From positions 62,001 through 126,000 of the forward strand of contig NZ_LQZQ01000050.1 in assembly GCF_001593005.1 (NCBI RefSeq): a stretch of 64,000 nt of DNA, written 5' to 3'. The position numbers were made by a program, and so were the translations under genes. Positions 8,382 to 16,729 of this stretch are shown one piece after another. Position 1 is the stretch's first letter. Each line of letters opens with the position of its first letter. This stretch comes from Roseivirga ehrenbergii (lineage in GTDB: Bacteria > Bacteroidota > Bacteroidia > Cytophagales > Cyclobacteriaceae). Below the pieces are notes generated by a model. That model ran no database searches and was not told the origin of the DNA. It was given only the letters and a program-made list of their open reading frames with translations.

Positions 8382-9359
8382 CTACTTATACATTACAGAA
8401 TGCACAGCATCTAGTGTTCTTTTCACATTTGGTAGAATAACGTCAATCAAAGTTGGAGCATAAGGCAATGGTAAGTCCATGCTGTTTACTCTTTTAATTG
8501 GAGCGTCTAAATAATCGAATGCATCTTTTTGTACGTTGAAAGCAATGTCTGTTGCCAATGAAGACAATGGCCATGCTTCTTCCACAATCACCAAACGGTT
8601 TGTTTTCTTCACCGACTTAATAATGGTTGGGTAGTCCAGCGGTCTCACAGAACGAAGGTTAATTACCTCTGCACTAATTCCATCTTTGGCCAACTCATCA
8701 GCTGCCTCGTGGGCTATTTTCATCATTTTACCGAAAGAAACTAAAGTAACATCAGATCCTTCGCGCTCAATGTGGGCTTTACCAATTTCTAATACATATT
8801 CTTCTTCAGGAACTTCACCTTTGTCGCCATACATTAACTCTGACTCCATAAAGATTACTGGATCGCTATCGCGAATGGCGGCTTTCAATAAGCCTTTAGC
8901 ATCGTATGGAGTAGAAGGCACTACTACCTTTAAGCCAGGAGTGTTAGCATACCAGTTCTCAAAGTTTTGAGAGTGCTGAGAACTCAACATTCCTGCGTTA
9001 CCTGTAGGTCCTCTAAACACGATAGGAACAGAGTACTGTCCACCAGACATTGACATCATTTTAGCAGCAGAGTTGATTACTTGATCAATAGCTACCAATG
9101 AGAAGTTGAAGGTCATGAATTCGATGATTGGCTTAAGACCATTCATAGCGGCACCAACACCAATTCCTGCGAACCCTAGTTCCGCAATGGGGGTATCGAT
9201 TACTCTTTCTGGGCCAAACTCGTCTAACATGCCTTGGCTCACTTTGTAAGCACCATTATACTCGGCCACTTCTTCTCCCATAAGAAAGATTTTATCATCT
9301 TTTCTCATTTCCTCAGACATGGCTTCTCTCAGGGCTTCACGAAACTGTATTTCTCTCAT
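8382..9359 (-). CDS. pdhB: Pyruvate dehydrogenase E1 component subunit beta
   Basis: The 325-residue beta subunit of the heterotetrameric E1 (thiamine diphosphate-dependent) decarboxylase passes acetyl groups to lipoyl E2, making acetyl-CoA. It starts MREIQFREALREAMSEEMRK and contains FLMGEEVAEYNGAYKV, where the cofactor-activating Glu lies, IDTPIAELGFAGIGVGAA, and the transketolase C-terminal domain with VIVEEAWPLSSL. Length is standard. The E1 alpha and E2 genes are not adjacent, which is common in Bacteroidota. A branched-chain 2-oxoacid E1 beta is the alternative, but the match is closer to PdhB. Confidence 0.93.
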   Translation of the reverse strand: MREIQFREALREAMSEEMRKDDKIFLMGEEVAEYNGAYKVSQGMLDEFGPERVIDTPIAELGFAGIGVGAAMNGLKPIIEFMTFNFSLVAIDQVINSAAKMMSMSGGQYSVPIVFRGPTGNAGMLSSQHSQNFENWYANTPGLKVVVPSTPYDAKGLLKAAIRDSDPVIFMESELMYGDKGEVPEEEYVLEIGKAHIEREGSDVTLVSFGKMMKIAHEAADELAKDGISAEVINLRSVRPLDYPTIIKSVKKTNRLVIVEEAWPLSSLATDIAFNVQKDAFDYLDAPIKRVNSMDLPLPYAPTLIDVILPNVKRTLDAVHSVMYK

Positions 9360-9437
9360 TCATCTAGGGGTTAATGGCCGTAAAAATAAACATTCAGTAC
9401 TCAATTCACAAAGAAAGATTAACAAGAGTATAGGGTA

Positions 9438-9469
9438 TAAAAAAAGGCTCTGAATTTACATCCAGAGCC
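9438..9469 (-). terminator. Rho-independent terminator after the OmpA/TPR gene
   Basis: On the minus strand GGCTCTG pairs with CAGAGCC across a 10-base loop and is followed by seven T residues. It closes the 597-residue lipoprotein gene 25 bp after its stop. Confidence 0.85.
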
Positions 9470-9493
9470 CTTTTATTAGTTTTTTTAATTCGA

Positions 9494-11287
9494 TTACTTC
9501 AAGATATCGATAAATGCTTGAGTACCACTGAACTCTCTGAACTCTAAATCAGATAACGCTTTGGCTTTTAATGAAGCGTCAGCATTTACTGCATTTCTTA
9601 AGTTCTCGATTACTTTGTTCTCGTTTCCTTGACGAGCAGCAGCAACTGCCGCTAAGTAATGAGCCCAAACAAATGCTCTGTCGTTAGAGATTACAGTTTC
9701 AAAAGTAGACTGTGCACTTCTGAAATCTTCTTTCAATAACTGAGCCATACCTTTGTTGTATTGGTCAACAGAACGGTTGGTAGCATTGCCCAATGAGCTT
9801 AATGCCGCATCGTAGCTAGCCATTTTGATTTCAATAGCACCTTTAGCACCGTTAACGCCTTGTCTAACATCATTACCAGGGTTCATTGTCAATGCTTTGT
9901 TTAGAGCATCAAGAGCCGCTTGGTTGTTGTTTTGCATTGCTTGCGCCATCCCTAAGTTTGCTTGCGCATGAACGTTAGCATTCTTTTGGTTAGAAATTTC
10001 GAAATGGTTGATCGCATCTCTCAACATGTTAGTTTTTTCTCTTCCAGAAGCAGCCATAGCCATTTCCATAGATACTGCGCCAAGGTTGTTGTGGATTGCC
10101 CAAGTATCGTTCTTTTTAGCAGCAGCCTCGTAGATTGATTTTTTCTCTTCTAAAGAAGGAGAGAATGAAGCAGCATAAGCTAATTCTTCAGCAGAAAGTT
10201 GATCAGCAGATCCTCTTCCTTGTGCAATAGACTTTGCTAAAGAGATAATTTCTTCTCTTGATTTTTTAGGCTTAATAGTTAATACTTCAGTTTTAGCTGT
10301 TCTCAACTGAGGATAGATGTCTTTGAATACTTGCTTGTAAGTACTCAACTTCTGAAGTTGCTTTTCTTTTTGCTCGAAAGAACCTGAACCATTGATAATG
10401 TTAGTCCATTCTGATTTTTGAGCAGAAGAAATACCATTGTAGCTAGAAAGCATGGCCTTCAATTCATTCCAATCGTCAACAACTGGTTTAGTAATGAATC
10501 TGATTTGACTTGCCATTCCTTGGTAGTCATACTTATCCATTTGCTCTCTGTACCAAGTTTCGATGGCTACAGCTCTTTCTTTTGCTAAGTCAGCGTTAAT
10601 TCTGTCTTTACCTTCTGGAGAGTGAGTACCAGTGATGGTAACTGTTTTAGTTGCGTTCTTTTCTGCAATGAAAGCAGCAAATCTTGAACCTCTATCACTA
10701 TTTTTTTCAACTGGTCTTAAAACTGATCTTCCTTGCTCAAAGAAAAACTCTACGTTAGTAGGGATTAATTCTTCTTTATCATTGTAGCCATGAGGAGCGT
10801 ATGAAGTAAAGTAAGAAGGTTGAACCAAAGTAGAAGTAGTAATTAAACCTTCAGCAATGATAAGTTTTTCAGATTCTACAAAGTTTCCAGTTTTAGGGTT
10901 GGAAGCAACTCCTTGAACTAAAAGGTTTCCGCGAGACATGGCAGGGTCATATGCGAAAGAGTATTCTTTAGATACTTTAGGCTGCTCAGTAGAAGCGTTA
11001 GGGTAATCTTTTGCGTTGAAAACAACTGGAGCCAATTGCTTTTCTTGAGTTCCATATTGGTAATATGTATTCAATGTGTAAACCTTTTTAGGTTTTAACA
11101 TTTTTACCGGCAAATTTGCCGACATTGTGAACTTTACTTCGTTCCCGTGAACTTCTAATGGTGTTGGCTCAACCGTAAGTCCTTGGTCTTTCGACATTCT
11201 TGCCATTTTGCTGAGTGCGCAACCAGACATTGATAGGACACCAAGTATCAAGAATGGAAAAAATAATTTAGCTTTTAGGGTTTTCAT
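9494..11287 (-). CDS. Lipoprotein with OmpA-like domain and TPR repeats
   Basis: A 597-residue protein with a signal peptide ending in lipobox LSMSGC, so it is likely an outer-membrane lipoprotein. Residues of about 175-285 resemble an OmpA-like peptidoglycan-binding domain: VEFFFEQGRSVLRP, then TITGTHSPEGKDRINADLAK with ERAVAI, matching the ITGHTDxxGxxxxNxxLSxxRA pattern. The C-terminal third (about 385-590) is alanine-rich helical repeats of TPR type, such as HAQANLGMAQAMQNNNQAAL. The role is probably envelope scaffolding. It is a single-gene transcript with a strong terminator and divergent to a PspC-domain gene. Confidence 0.78.
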   Translation of the reverse strand: MKTLKAKLFFPFLILGVLSMSGCALSKMARMSKDQGLTVEPTPLEVHGNEVKFTMSANLPVKMLKPKKVYTLNTYYQYGTQEKQLAPVVFNAKDYPNASTEQPKVSKEYSFAYDPAMSRGNLLVQGVASNPKTGNFVESEKLIIAEGLITTSTLVQPSYFTSYAPHGYNDKEELIPTNVEFFFEQGRSVLRPVEKNSDRGSRFAAFIAEKNATKTVTITGTHSPEGKDRINADLAKERAVAIETWYREQMDKYDYQGMASQIRFITKPVVDDWNELKAMLSSYNGISSAQKSEWTNIINGSGSFEQKEKQLQKLSTYKQVFKDIYPQLRTAKTEVLTIKPKKSREEIISLAKSIAQGRGSADQLSAEELAYAASFSPSLEEKKSIYEAAAKKNDTWAIHNNLGAVSMEMAMAASGREKTNMLRDAINHFEISNQKNANVHAQANLGMAQAMQNNNQAALDALNKALTMNPGNDVRQGVNGAKGAIEIKMASYDAALSSLGNATNRSVDQYNKGMAQLLKEDFRSAQSTFETVISNDRAFVWAHYLAAVAAARQGNENKVIENLRNAVNADASLKAKALSDLEFREFSGTQAFIDILK

Positions 11288-11388
11288 ATTATTTTGATTG
11301 ATTTAGAACAGTATAGCCTTAATTTTAGGACTGCAAGTTTAATAAAATTTTAATGGATTCCGATTTTAACCTTTAATAAATTCTTTTG

Positions 11389-11396
11389 TAAATTTG
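11389..11396 (+). promoter_or_regulatory. Candidate -7 promoter box for the PspC-domain gene
   Basis: TAAATTTG matches TAnnTTTG and ends 16 bp before the ATG. The -33 region is not distinct. Confidence 0.4.
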
Positions 11397-11412
11397 TTGT
11401 AATATTTGTCCA

Positions 11413-11631
11413 ATGGAAAGAATTCAACGTTTTTTTGAAAGCCAAGCCTACGGGGTTTGTACCAAATTAGGCGAGAAGCTTAATCTGTCGGCTTCTTCTA
11501 TTCGCTTGTTCTTCATCTATGCCTCATTTATTACCTTTGGTTCACCTTTGTTGATTTACTTAGGCCTTGCCTATGTGATCAATTTTCGGAAGCATTTACG
11601 TAGAAGACAAAATCCTGTTTGGTATAACTAA
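11413..11631 (+). CDS. Small PspC-domain membrane protein
   Basis: A 72-residue protein that is almost entirely one PspC domain: GVCTKLGEKLNLSASSIRLF, then a hydrophobic span FIYASFITFGSPLLIYLGLAYVI, and a basic tail KHLRRRQ. PspC domains sit in the inner membrane and are linked to envelope stress responses, though single-domain versions in Bacteroidota have no defined role. Its TAA stop overlaps by four bases the TAG stop of the convergent GT2 gene, leaving no room for a terminator. It is divergent from the OmpA/TPR lipoprotein. Confidence 0.8.
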   Translation: MERIQRFFESQAYGVCTKLGEKLNLSASSIRLFFIYASFITFGSPLLIYLGLAYVINFRKHLRRRQNPVWYN

Positions 11632-12635
11632 GGATTTATTTTTTGGTAGGTTTTTTTCTGCCTTATAAAGTAATCCCAAATCACTAAGCCCGTATATCTT
11701 GGATTGTTTTGCGATAGTCTTTTTACAGACTTTCGTTTTTTAATTTGGCTAGGAATAGACCTCATAAAATCGAAATGGGCCCTGATAATGGCAAGCCCAT
11801 GCGGGAGCCCACTCAAAATTGAAAACTGAACAATCGCAAGCCAATCCAAAAATAATCGAATAGGGAATTTCCAGAAGAGGTCGGAAGTAATCTCATTCTT
11901 TAACAGAATAGTTAGTCCGTTTCTGAAATTGAGATAGGTCTTTCTTGGACTGGATTTATCTAGTGTCCCACCACCTAAATGGTAAACTACACTTTCTGGA
12001 CATACTTTTACTTTATAACCTAAATTCCAAAAACGCCAGCAAAGATCAATCTCTTCCATATGAGCGAAGAAGTCTTCGTCTAGACCACCAGCTTCAAAAT
12101 AAGCCGAACGCCTAACAAAAAGAGAAGCCCCCGAAGCCCAAAACACATCTTGGGTTTCTTGATATTGATTTTGGTCTTCCTCTATGGTATGAAATACTCT
12201 GCCTCGGCAAAATGGATAACCGAGAATGTCCAGGTAGCCGCCCGAAGCTCCGGCATACTCAAAGTGAGTTTGCTTTTTTAGGTCTAATATTTTTGGCTGA
12301 ACTGCCGCCAAACTGCTGTCCGATTCCATCAGTTTTAAAATTGGAGAAATCCAACCTTCTGACACCTGAACATCGGTATTGAGCAGTACTACAAATTCAT
12401 GATCTAACTCTTTTAGGGCTTTATTGTAGCCTCCACAAAAACCATAATTTTTTGAATAGGTAATTAATCTAACGGATGGGAAGTTGGTTTTAACAAATTC
12501 CACAGAGCCATCTGTCGATCCATTATCAATCACAATAACGTCATGTCCTGTGCTAAACTGCACAACAGATGGCAAGAAGTTTTCTAAATGAGTTTTGCCG
12601 TTATAGTTAAGAAGGGCAACGGATAGGTTTGACAT
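11628..12635 (-). CDS. Glycosyltransferase family 2 protein
   Basis: The 335-residue GT-A enzyme begins SNLSVALLNYNGKTHLENFL. It carries VIDNGSTDGS for nucleotide binding near residues 35-45, the metal-binding NTD of LLNTDVQVSEGW, and the acceptor-side HMEEIDLCWRFWNLG motif (the ED region of rhamnosyltransferase-like GT2 proteins). It probably adds a sugar to a lipid-linked or surface polymer. It shares one base with the ybaB stop (TAATG), so the two are translationally coupled, and it follows the exported cargo gene in the same operon. Confidence 0.85.
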   Translation of the reverse strand: MSNLSVALLNYNGKTHLENFLPSVVQFSTGHDVIVIDNGSTDGSVEFVKTNFPSVRLITYSKNYGFCGGYNKALKELDHEFVVLLNTDVQVSEGWISPILKLMESDSSLAAVQPKILDLKKQTHFEYAGASGGYLDILGYPFCRGRVFHTIEEDQNQYQETQDVFWASGASLFVRRSAYFEAGGLDEDFFAHMEEIDLCWRFWNLGYKVKVCPESVVYHLGGGTLDKSSPRKTYLNFRNGLTILLKNEITSDLFWKFPIRLFLDWLAIVQFSILSGLPHGLAIIRAHFDFMRSIPSQIKKRKSVKRLSQNNPRYTGLVIWDYFIRQKKTYQKINP

Positions 12636-12967
12636 TAGAACATGTTACCCAGGTCCATTCCAGGGATGTTGGGCATTATTCCCTCGGTACTTTTTCTGAT
12701 TTCTTCTTTGGCGCTAACGTCTGCTTTATCAAGCGCATTGTTAATGGCTGCAACAGTAAGGTCTTGAACTGTTTCTTTATCTTCTTTGCTCATTAAAGCC
12801 TCATCAATTTCAATTGAGATGACCTGTTTTTTGCCGTTTACGGTGGCCTTTACCATTCCGGCACCAGCCTCGCCTGTTTCTTGAATGTATTCTAGCTTGT
12901 CCTGGGCTTCCTTCATTTTGGACTGCATCTCCTTCACCTTGCCCATCATTTTCATCATATCGAACAT
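12635..12967 (-). CDS. ybaB: YbaB/EbfC family nucleoid-associated protein
   Basis: A 110-residue helical dimer-forming DNA-binding protein. The sequence starts MFDMMKMMGKVKEMQSKMKE, then has VKATVNGKKQVISIEIDEAL, the tweezer-like beta region, and ends GMDLGNMF. YbaB/EbfC proteins coat the nucleoid and are often next to dnaX and recR, but here the gene sits between a secreted cargo gene (24 bp upstream) and a glycosyltransferase (1-bp overlap). Length is normal. Confidence 0.9.
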   Translation of the reverse strand: MFDMMKMMGKVKEMQSKMKEAQDKLEYIQETGEAGAGMVKATVNGKKQVISIEIDEALMSKEDKETVQDLTVAAINNALDKADVSAKEEIRKSTEGIMPNIPGMDLGNMF

Positions 12968-12991
12968 AAGCTTGTTATTTTTTACCCAAAA

Positions 12992-14725
12992 CTATCGAAT
13001 TAATACTAAAGTTCCGGTCTGTTGGATGGTGGTATTTCCTGCATCTTGAAACGAAATGCGATAAGCATAGCCACCTATACTTGCAGGAGTGCCATTATAA
13101 GTTCCATCCCAACCAATGCTTGGGTTGGTGGAATTAAAAATCAAATTGCCCCAACGGTCAAAGATTTGCATATGAAAGTTGATGAAGACGCCATCTCCAA
13201 CCGTAAAGGTATCATTGATTCCATCACCATTTGGAGTAAATGCGTTTGGCAGTCGAATGGTGCCAACTGAAAGCGGGAAGCAGAACTCTGGACTCATTTC
13301 TGAAGTATTCCCGCAGTCATCTTCATAAGCTACAGTGTAGCAAAGTTCTAATTGCCCTGATTTTAAATTGGTATCGGTAAACTCTGGGCTAGACGATGTT
13401 CCAATGGCACTAAAGGTGTCGTCTGGGTTCTTTTTGTAAATTCTATAATTTGAAGTACCAACTGGTGCTTGATTAAACTCTAGCTCGAAAGTAGCATTTA
13501 CTAATTCTCCATCCATAGACTGTATTGCAGGTGGACTGAGAGTGCCACTTAAATCGGGAATAATTGGTGCACTCTTAGAAGTGGCTGCTCCAAAAGTGGC
13601 TTCGAAATAATAGTTTTCTACTAGCGTGCAATTACTCAACATGCGCTGGGTTGTGCCGGTGTTTGTAGTGAATTTATCTGCTGTTGAATTGTCGTTTTCA
13701 AAAAATACAATTTCATATGCTGAATTATTAACTGTGTTAAAATCGAAATCAATTTGGATATCTGAGTTTACATAGGTCGCACTATATTGTGCTGCTACAG
13801 TGTGCACCGTTTCAGAGGGTATTGCGGTGTTATCGCATTGGGTAGTGCTTTCAATTTTTACCGAATACACCGTATTAACAAAATCGAAATTACTGTTGGT
13901 GTAAGTGTAGTTTGTTGCGTTTGTGCTTGGGTCTAAAGTAATAAGGTCTGTTTGGCTTCCGTCTTCAGACTCAATCACTAATGTGTGTACAATCCTACTG
14001 TCCAAGCTTTCATAATTGATTTCAAGAGTAGTGGCATCCAATACTTTCAGGCTATTGATTACTGGAGTAGGGGAGCTGTCGAGTGTGGTAATTGACTTTG
14101 TAAAGTCAGAACAGTTTGTGGCATTCCCCGAAGCTAGTCCTTGTACGGTAATGCTATAATTTCCCGCAGCGGCATAAGTATAGGGCAGTTCATTTGAATC
14201 AGTTGCTTTGTCAATTGTTTGTATAGGGCTTCCATCTCCAAAATCAATGGAATAACTATCGTAGCTGTCTTGGGTAAAATCTATATCTAGAAAAACCTCA
14301 TTGTTAGCGCAGGCAAATACATTGTAGGTAGGTTCTATGGCTTCTATTACGGTGATTTTGATATAATCAGATTGCTCTCCGTTTGGTAAGGATTGACTAA
14401 TGCCTATTACATAATATACCCCTGGCTGGGTGTATTCAAATTGCTGTTCCGCTTGAAAGTTAGTGAAGCACTGGCCAGGGTCTTGCTGGAACGTACTGCA
14501 ATTATTAGGGTCTGTGGTGTTAAGGTAATCGAACTGAGTTGAGGCCTTTACATTAGTGATATTAAGTGTAAAGGGGGCGCACCCAATTACGTGATCAACT
14601 TCAAAATTAGCAGTGAGTTGGCTTTGGGTTTGCCCGCTTACGTGATTCGAAAACACCAAAAGCAATAAAATCAGAACACCAAAAGGCGTAATAGACTTTG
14701 AAAGTGCTTTTGCTTCAATTTTCAA
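12992..14725 (-). CDS. Secreted PKD-like protein with type IX secretion (gliding-type) C-terminal domain
   Basis: A 577-residue exported protein with a signal peptide (hydrophobic VLILLLLVFSNHVSG) and immunoglobulin/PKD-like domains: FEVDHVIGCAPFTLNITNV near the N-terminus and SIDFGDGSPIQT with NYSITVQG further on. The C-terminal 90 residues are a type B sorting domain: LPNAFTPNGDGINDTF, MQIFDRWGNLIF, WDGTYNG, GGYAYRISF. In Bacteroidota this targets proteins through the type IX secretion system to the surface or medium. No ATG fits; translation likely starts at TTG. Cargo function is unknown; adhesion is a reasonable guess. Confidence 0.85.
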   Translation of the reverse strand: MKIEAKALSKSITPFGVLILLLLVFSNHVSGQTQSQLTANFEVDHVIGCAPFTLNITNVKASTQFDYLNTTDPNNCSTFQQDPGQCFTNFQAEQQFEYTQPGVYYVIGISQSLPNGEQSDYIKITVIEAIEPTYNVFACANNEVFLDIDFTQDSYDSYSIDFGDGSPIQTIDKATDSNELPYTYAAAGNYSITVQGLASGNATNCSDFTKSITTLDSSPTPVINSLKVLDATTLEINYESLDSRIVHTLVIESEDGSQTDLITLDPSTNATNYTYTNSNFDFVNTVYSVKIESTTQCDNTAIPSETVHTVAAQYSATYVNSDIQIDFDFNTVNNSAYEIVFFENDNSTADKFTTNTGTTQRMLSNCTLVENYYFEATFGAATSKSAPIIPDLSGTLSPPAIQSMDGELVNATFELEFNQAPVGTSNYRIYKKNPDDTFSAIGTSSSPEFTDTNLKSGQLELCYTVAYEDDCGNTSEMSPEFCFPLSVGTIRLPNAFTPNGDGINDTFTVGDGVFINFHMQIFDRWGNLIFNSTNPSIGWDGTYNGTPASIGGYAYRISFQDAGNTTIQQTGTLVLIR

Positions 14726-14811
14726 TTCAGGTGCTAATTTGATTATGCTTCTTGATTAACGGTACATTATCGCTAAACTTATTCAAAACGATGGCTTTAC
14801 CTATCGCTTAT

Positions 14812-16182
14812 TTATTGTGTAGCCAAAAAATCAATAAGCTCCAACATTGTTTGCTTGTGTTGCTCACCGTCCTCCATGTTTTTCACCGTGTAAATATTGG
14901 TGTCAATTTCTTCTTGCCCTACCATAACTACAAAGGGTATGTTTTTCTTATTGGCATACCCTAATTGTTTTTTCATTTTGGCCGGCTCAGGGTAGACTTC
15001 ACAATTCACATTGTTATTCCGCAAACGAGAAGAAAGGCCTAAGGCATGCTCCAAACAAGTCTCATCAAAATTGGTGATCATCACCTTGGTGCTGCCCAAT
15101 TGATTTGAAGGGAAAAGGTTAAGCTCGTCCAGTACGTCATAAATTCTATCCACGCCAAAAGAGATGCCGACTCCCGAAACACCTTCTAGGCCAAATACCC
15201 CAGTCAGGTTGTCATAACGGCCGCCAGCGGTAATTGTGCCCATTTTTACGGAGGTAGGTTTTACCTCATATATGATTCCTGTATAGTAAGAAAGACCACG
15301 GGCCAAGGTAAGGTCGAAGTGAGTTTTGTCGTGAGCAACCCCCAAACTGGTCATGTGTTTTAATGTAGTTTCAACTTCGTTCAAGCCTTCAATTCCTACT
15401 TCCGAGCCAATGAATACTTTTCTGAGGGTTTCAATTTTATCGGTATTGTCTTCTTCAAGTTCCAGAATAGCGGTCAATCGGTCTAGCCCGGACTTTGGAA
15501 TGCCCAACTGCGACATTTCTTCTAGCATTTTCTCCAAACCGATTTTATCCAGTTTGTCCAAAATAACGCAGAAGGCAGAAAACTTGTCTGTTGCGCCAAT
15601 AACATCGGCCAAACCTTCAAGTATTTTTCTACTGCTTATAGAAACCTGATAATCTTTGAGTTCAAGTTTGCAGAAAATTTCATTCACCATGGCCATCAAC
15701 TCCGCTTCGCAAACCAATGAATTGGTACCGATGATGTCTGCATCGCACTGATAGAATTCTCTGTACCTACCTTTTTGTGGTCTGTCGGCACGCCAAACAG
15801 GCTGCACCTGATAACGCTTAAAAGGGAAGGTGATGTCATTTTGGTTCATTACCACATACCGTGCAAAGGGAACAGTAAGGTCGTATTTTAGTCCTTTTTC
15901 GGTGATCTTCTTACTCAATTCTTTAGCGCCAGCTTCAAAATCACTGGCATCTGTTTTTGATAAAAAATCACCAGAGTTTAGAATTTTAAACAAGAGTTGG
16001 TCGCCTTCATCGCCATATTTTCCTGTTAATGTAGAAAGGTTTTCAATCGCGGGAGTTTCTAGTGGCATAAAGCCATATTTCTTAAAAACACCTTTTATAG
16101 TGTCTAAAAGATAATTTCTACGAAACATTTGTTCCGGTCCGAAATCGCGTACGCCTTTGGGTAATGAAGGTTTTTGAGCCAT
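14812..16182 (-). CDS. hisS: Histidyl-tRNA synthetase
   Basis: The 456-residue class II aminoacyl-tRNA synthetase charges tRNA-His. It starts QKPSLPKGVRDFGPEQMFRR. Motif 2 is VWRADRPQKGRYREFYQCD, the histidine-specific LARGLSYYTGIIYEV follows, and motif 3 contains GVGISFGVDRIYDVL. The C-terminal anticodon-binding domain includes KVMITNF and YANKKNIPFVVMVG. Length and order are complete. The downstream cargo gene starts 86 bp later with no clear terminator between. A candidate -7 box lies 20 bp upstream of the ATG. Confidence 0.96.
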   Translation of the reverse strand: MAQKPSLPKGVRDFGPEQMFRRNYLLDTIKGVFKKYGFMPLETPAIENLSTLTGKYGDEGDQLLFKILNSGDFLSKTDASDFEAGAKELSKKITEKGLKYDLTVPFARYVVMNQNDITFPFKRYQVQPVWRADRPQKGRYREFYQCDADIIGTNSLVCEAELMAMVNEIFCKLELKDYQVSISSRKILEGLADVIGATDKFSAFCVILDKLDKIGLEKMLEEMSQLGIPKSGLDRLTAILELEEDNTDKIETLRKVFIGSEVGIEGLNEVETTLKHMTSLGVAHDKTHFDLTLARGLSYYTGIIYEVKPTSVKMGTITAGGRYDNLTGVFGLEGVSGVGISFGVDRIYDVLDELNLFPSNQLGSTKVMITNFDETCLEHALGLSSRLRNNNVNCEVYPEPAKMKKQLGYANKKNIPFVVMVGQEEIDTNIYTVKNMEDGEQHKQTMLELIDFLATQ

Positions 16183-16202
16183 TTTTGTTGGTTTTAATCA
16201 CA

Positions 16203-16210
16203 CAAAACTA
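16203..16210 (-). promoter_or_regulatory. Candidate -7 promoter box for hisS
   Basis: On the minus strand TAGTTTTG fits TAnnTTTG and lies about 20 bp upstream of the hisS ATG. A -33 TTG is not evident. Confidence 0.4.
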
Positions 16211-16306
16211 CTAAACACAGGGCTAATCTGTTGGGTCTAAATCAGAATATTGAAAACTTATGTGAATTTTATTTCGCTAGGGGTTTATAAATTCTATTCA
16301 AACTCT

Positions 16307-16314
16307 TATCTTTG
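16307..16314 (+). promoter_or_regulatory. Candidate -7 promoter box for the small basic protein gene
   Basis: TATCTTTG matches TAnnTTTG exactly, and a GGGTTTA sequence about 19 bp upstream could act as a weak -33 box. The box lies 25 bp before the ATG at 16340 and supports that start over an ATG-like start further upstream. Confidence 0.5.
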
Positions 16315-16339
16315 CACCTCATTTCGAACAAGTACTATC

Positions 16340-16579
16340 ATGGGGATAACGAGATTAAAAAGAAAAGCGAGAAGAAATAAGCAGAGATCTGCTGATAGGG
16401 TTAATAAAATCAAGCAATTGACAAGCACCCCTGTAATTGCTAAAATTGACGCTGAGGCACTAAAAGCTTCATTTGAAACTTCAACTAAAGCTGAGGCTAA
16501 GCCAAAAGCTAAAAAAGAAGAGGCTGAAAAGCCTGCTCCTAAGAAAGCGGCTAAAGCTGAAGAGAAAACAGAAGAGTAA
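16340..16579 (+). CDS. Small basic protein with Ala/Lys/Glu-rich tail
   Basis: A 79-residue protein whose first half is strongly basic (MGITRLKRKARRNKQRS) and whose second half is a low-complexity Ala-Lys-Glu tail (AEAKPKAKKEEAEKPAPKK). The arrangement resembles small nucleic-acid-binding or ribosome-associated proteins of Bacteroidota, but no named family is recognised. The ATG at 16340 is preferred because a promoter box lies between it and the upstream in-frame ATG at 16250. A clear terminator follows 22 bp after the stop, so it is a one-gene transcript, divergent from hisS. Confidence 0.7.
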   Translation: MGITRLKRKARRNKQRSADRVNKIKQLTSTPVIAKIDAEALKASFETSTKAEAKPKAKKEEAEKPAPKKAAKAEEKTEE

Positions 16580-16601
16580 TTTACTCTTTTTACATATTTT
16601 G

Positions 16602-16633
16602 AAGGGACTGTTGAAAGACTGTCCCTTTTTTTG
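16602..16633 (+). terminator. Rho-independent terminator after the small basic protein gene
   Basis: AAGGGAC pairs with GTCCCTT around a 12-base loop and runs into a T tract. Confidence 0.85.
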
Positions 16634-16729
16634 TTGGACTTAACTCAATAATCAAAGCCCAGTTCAAATCTTGTTGCTAAGATTTATAGGTAAGAATTGT
16701 TTATTTTGGTTGATCAACCTTATTCAACC

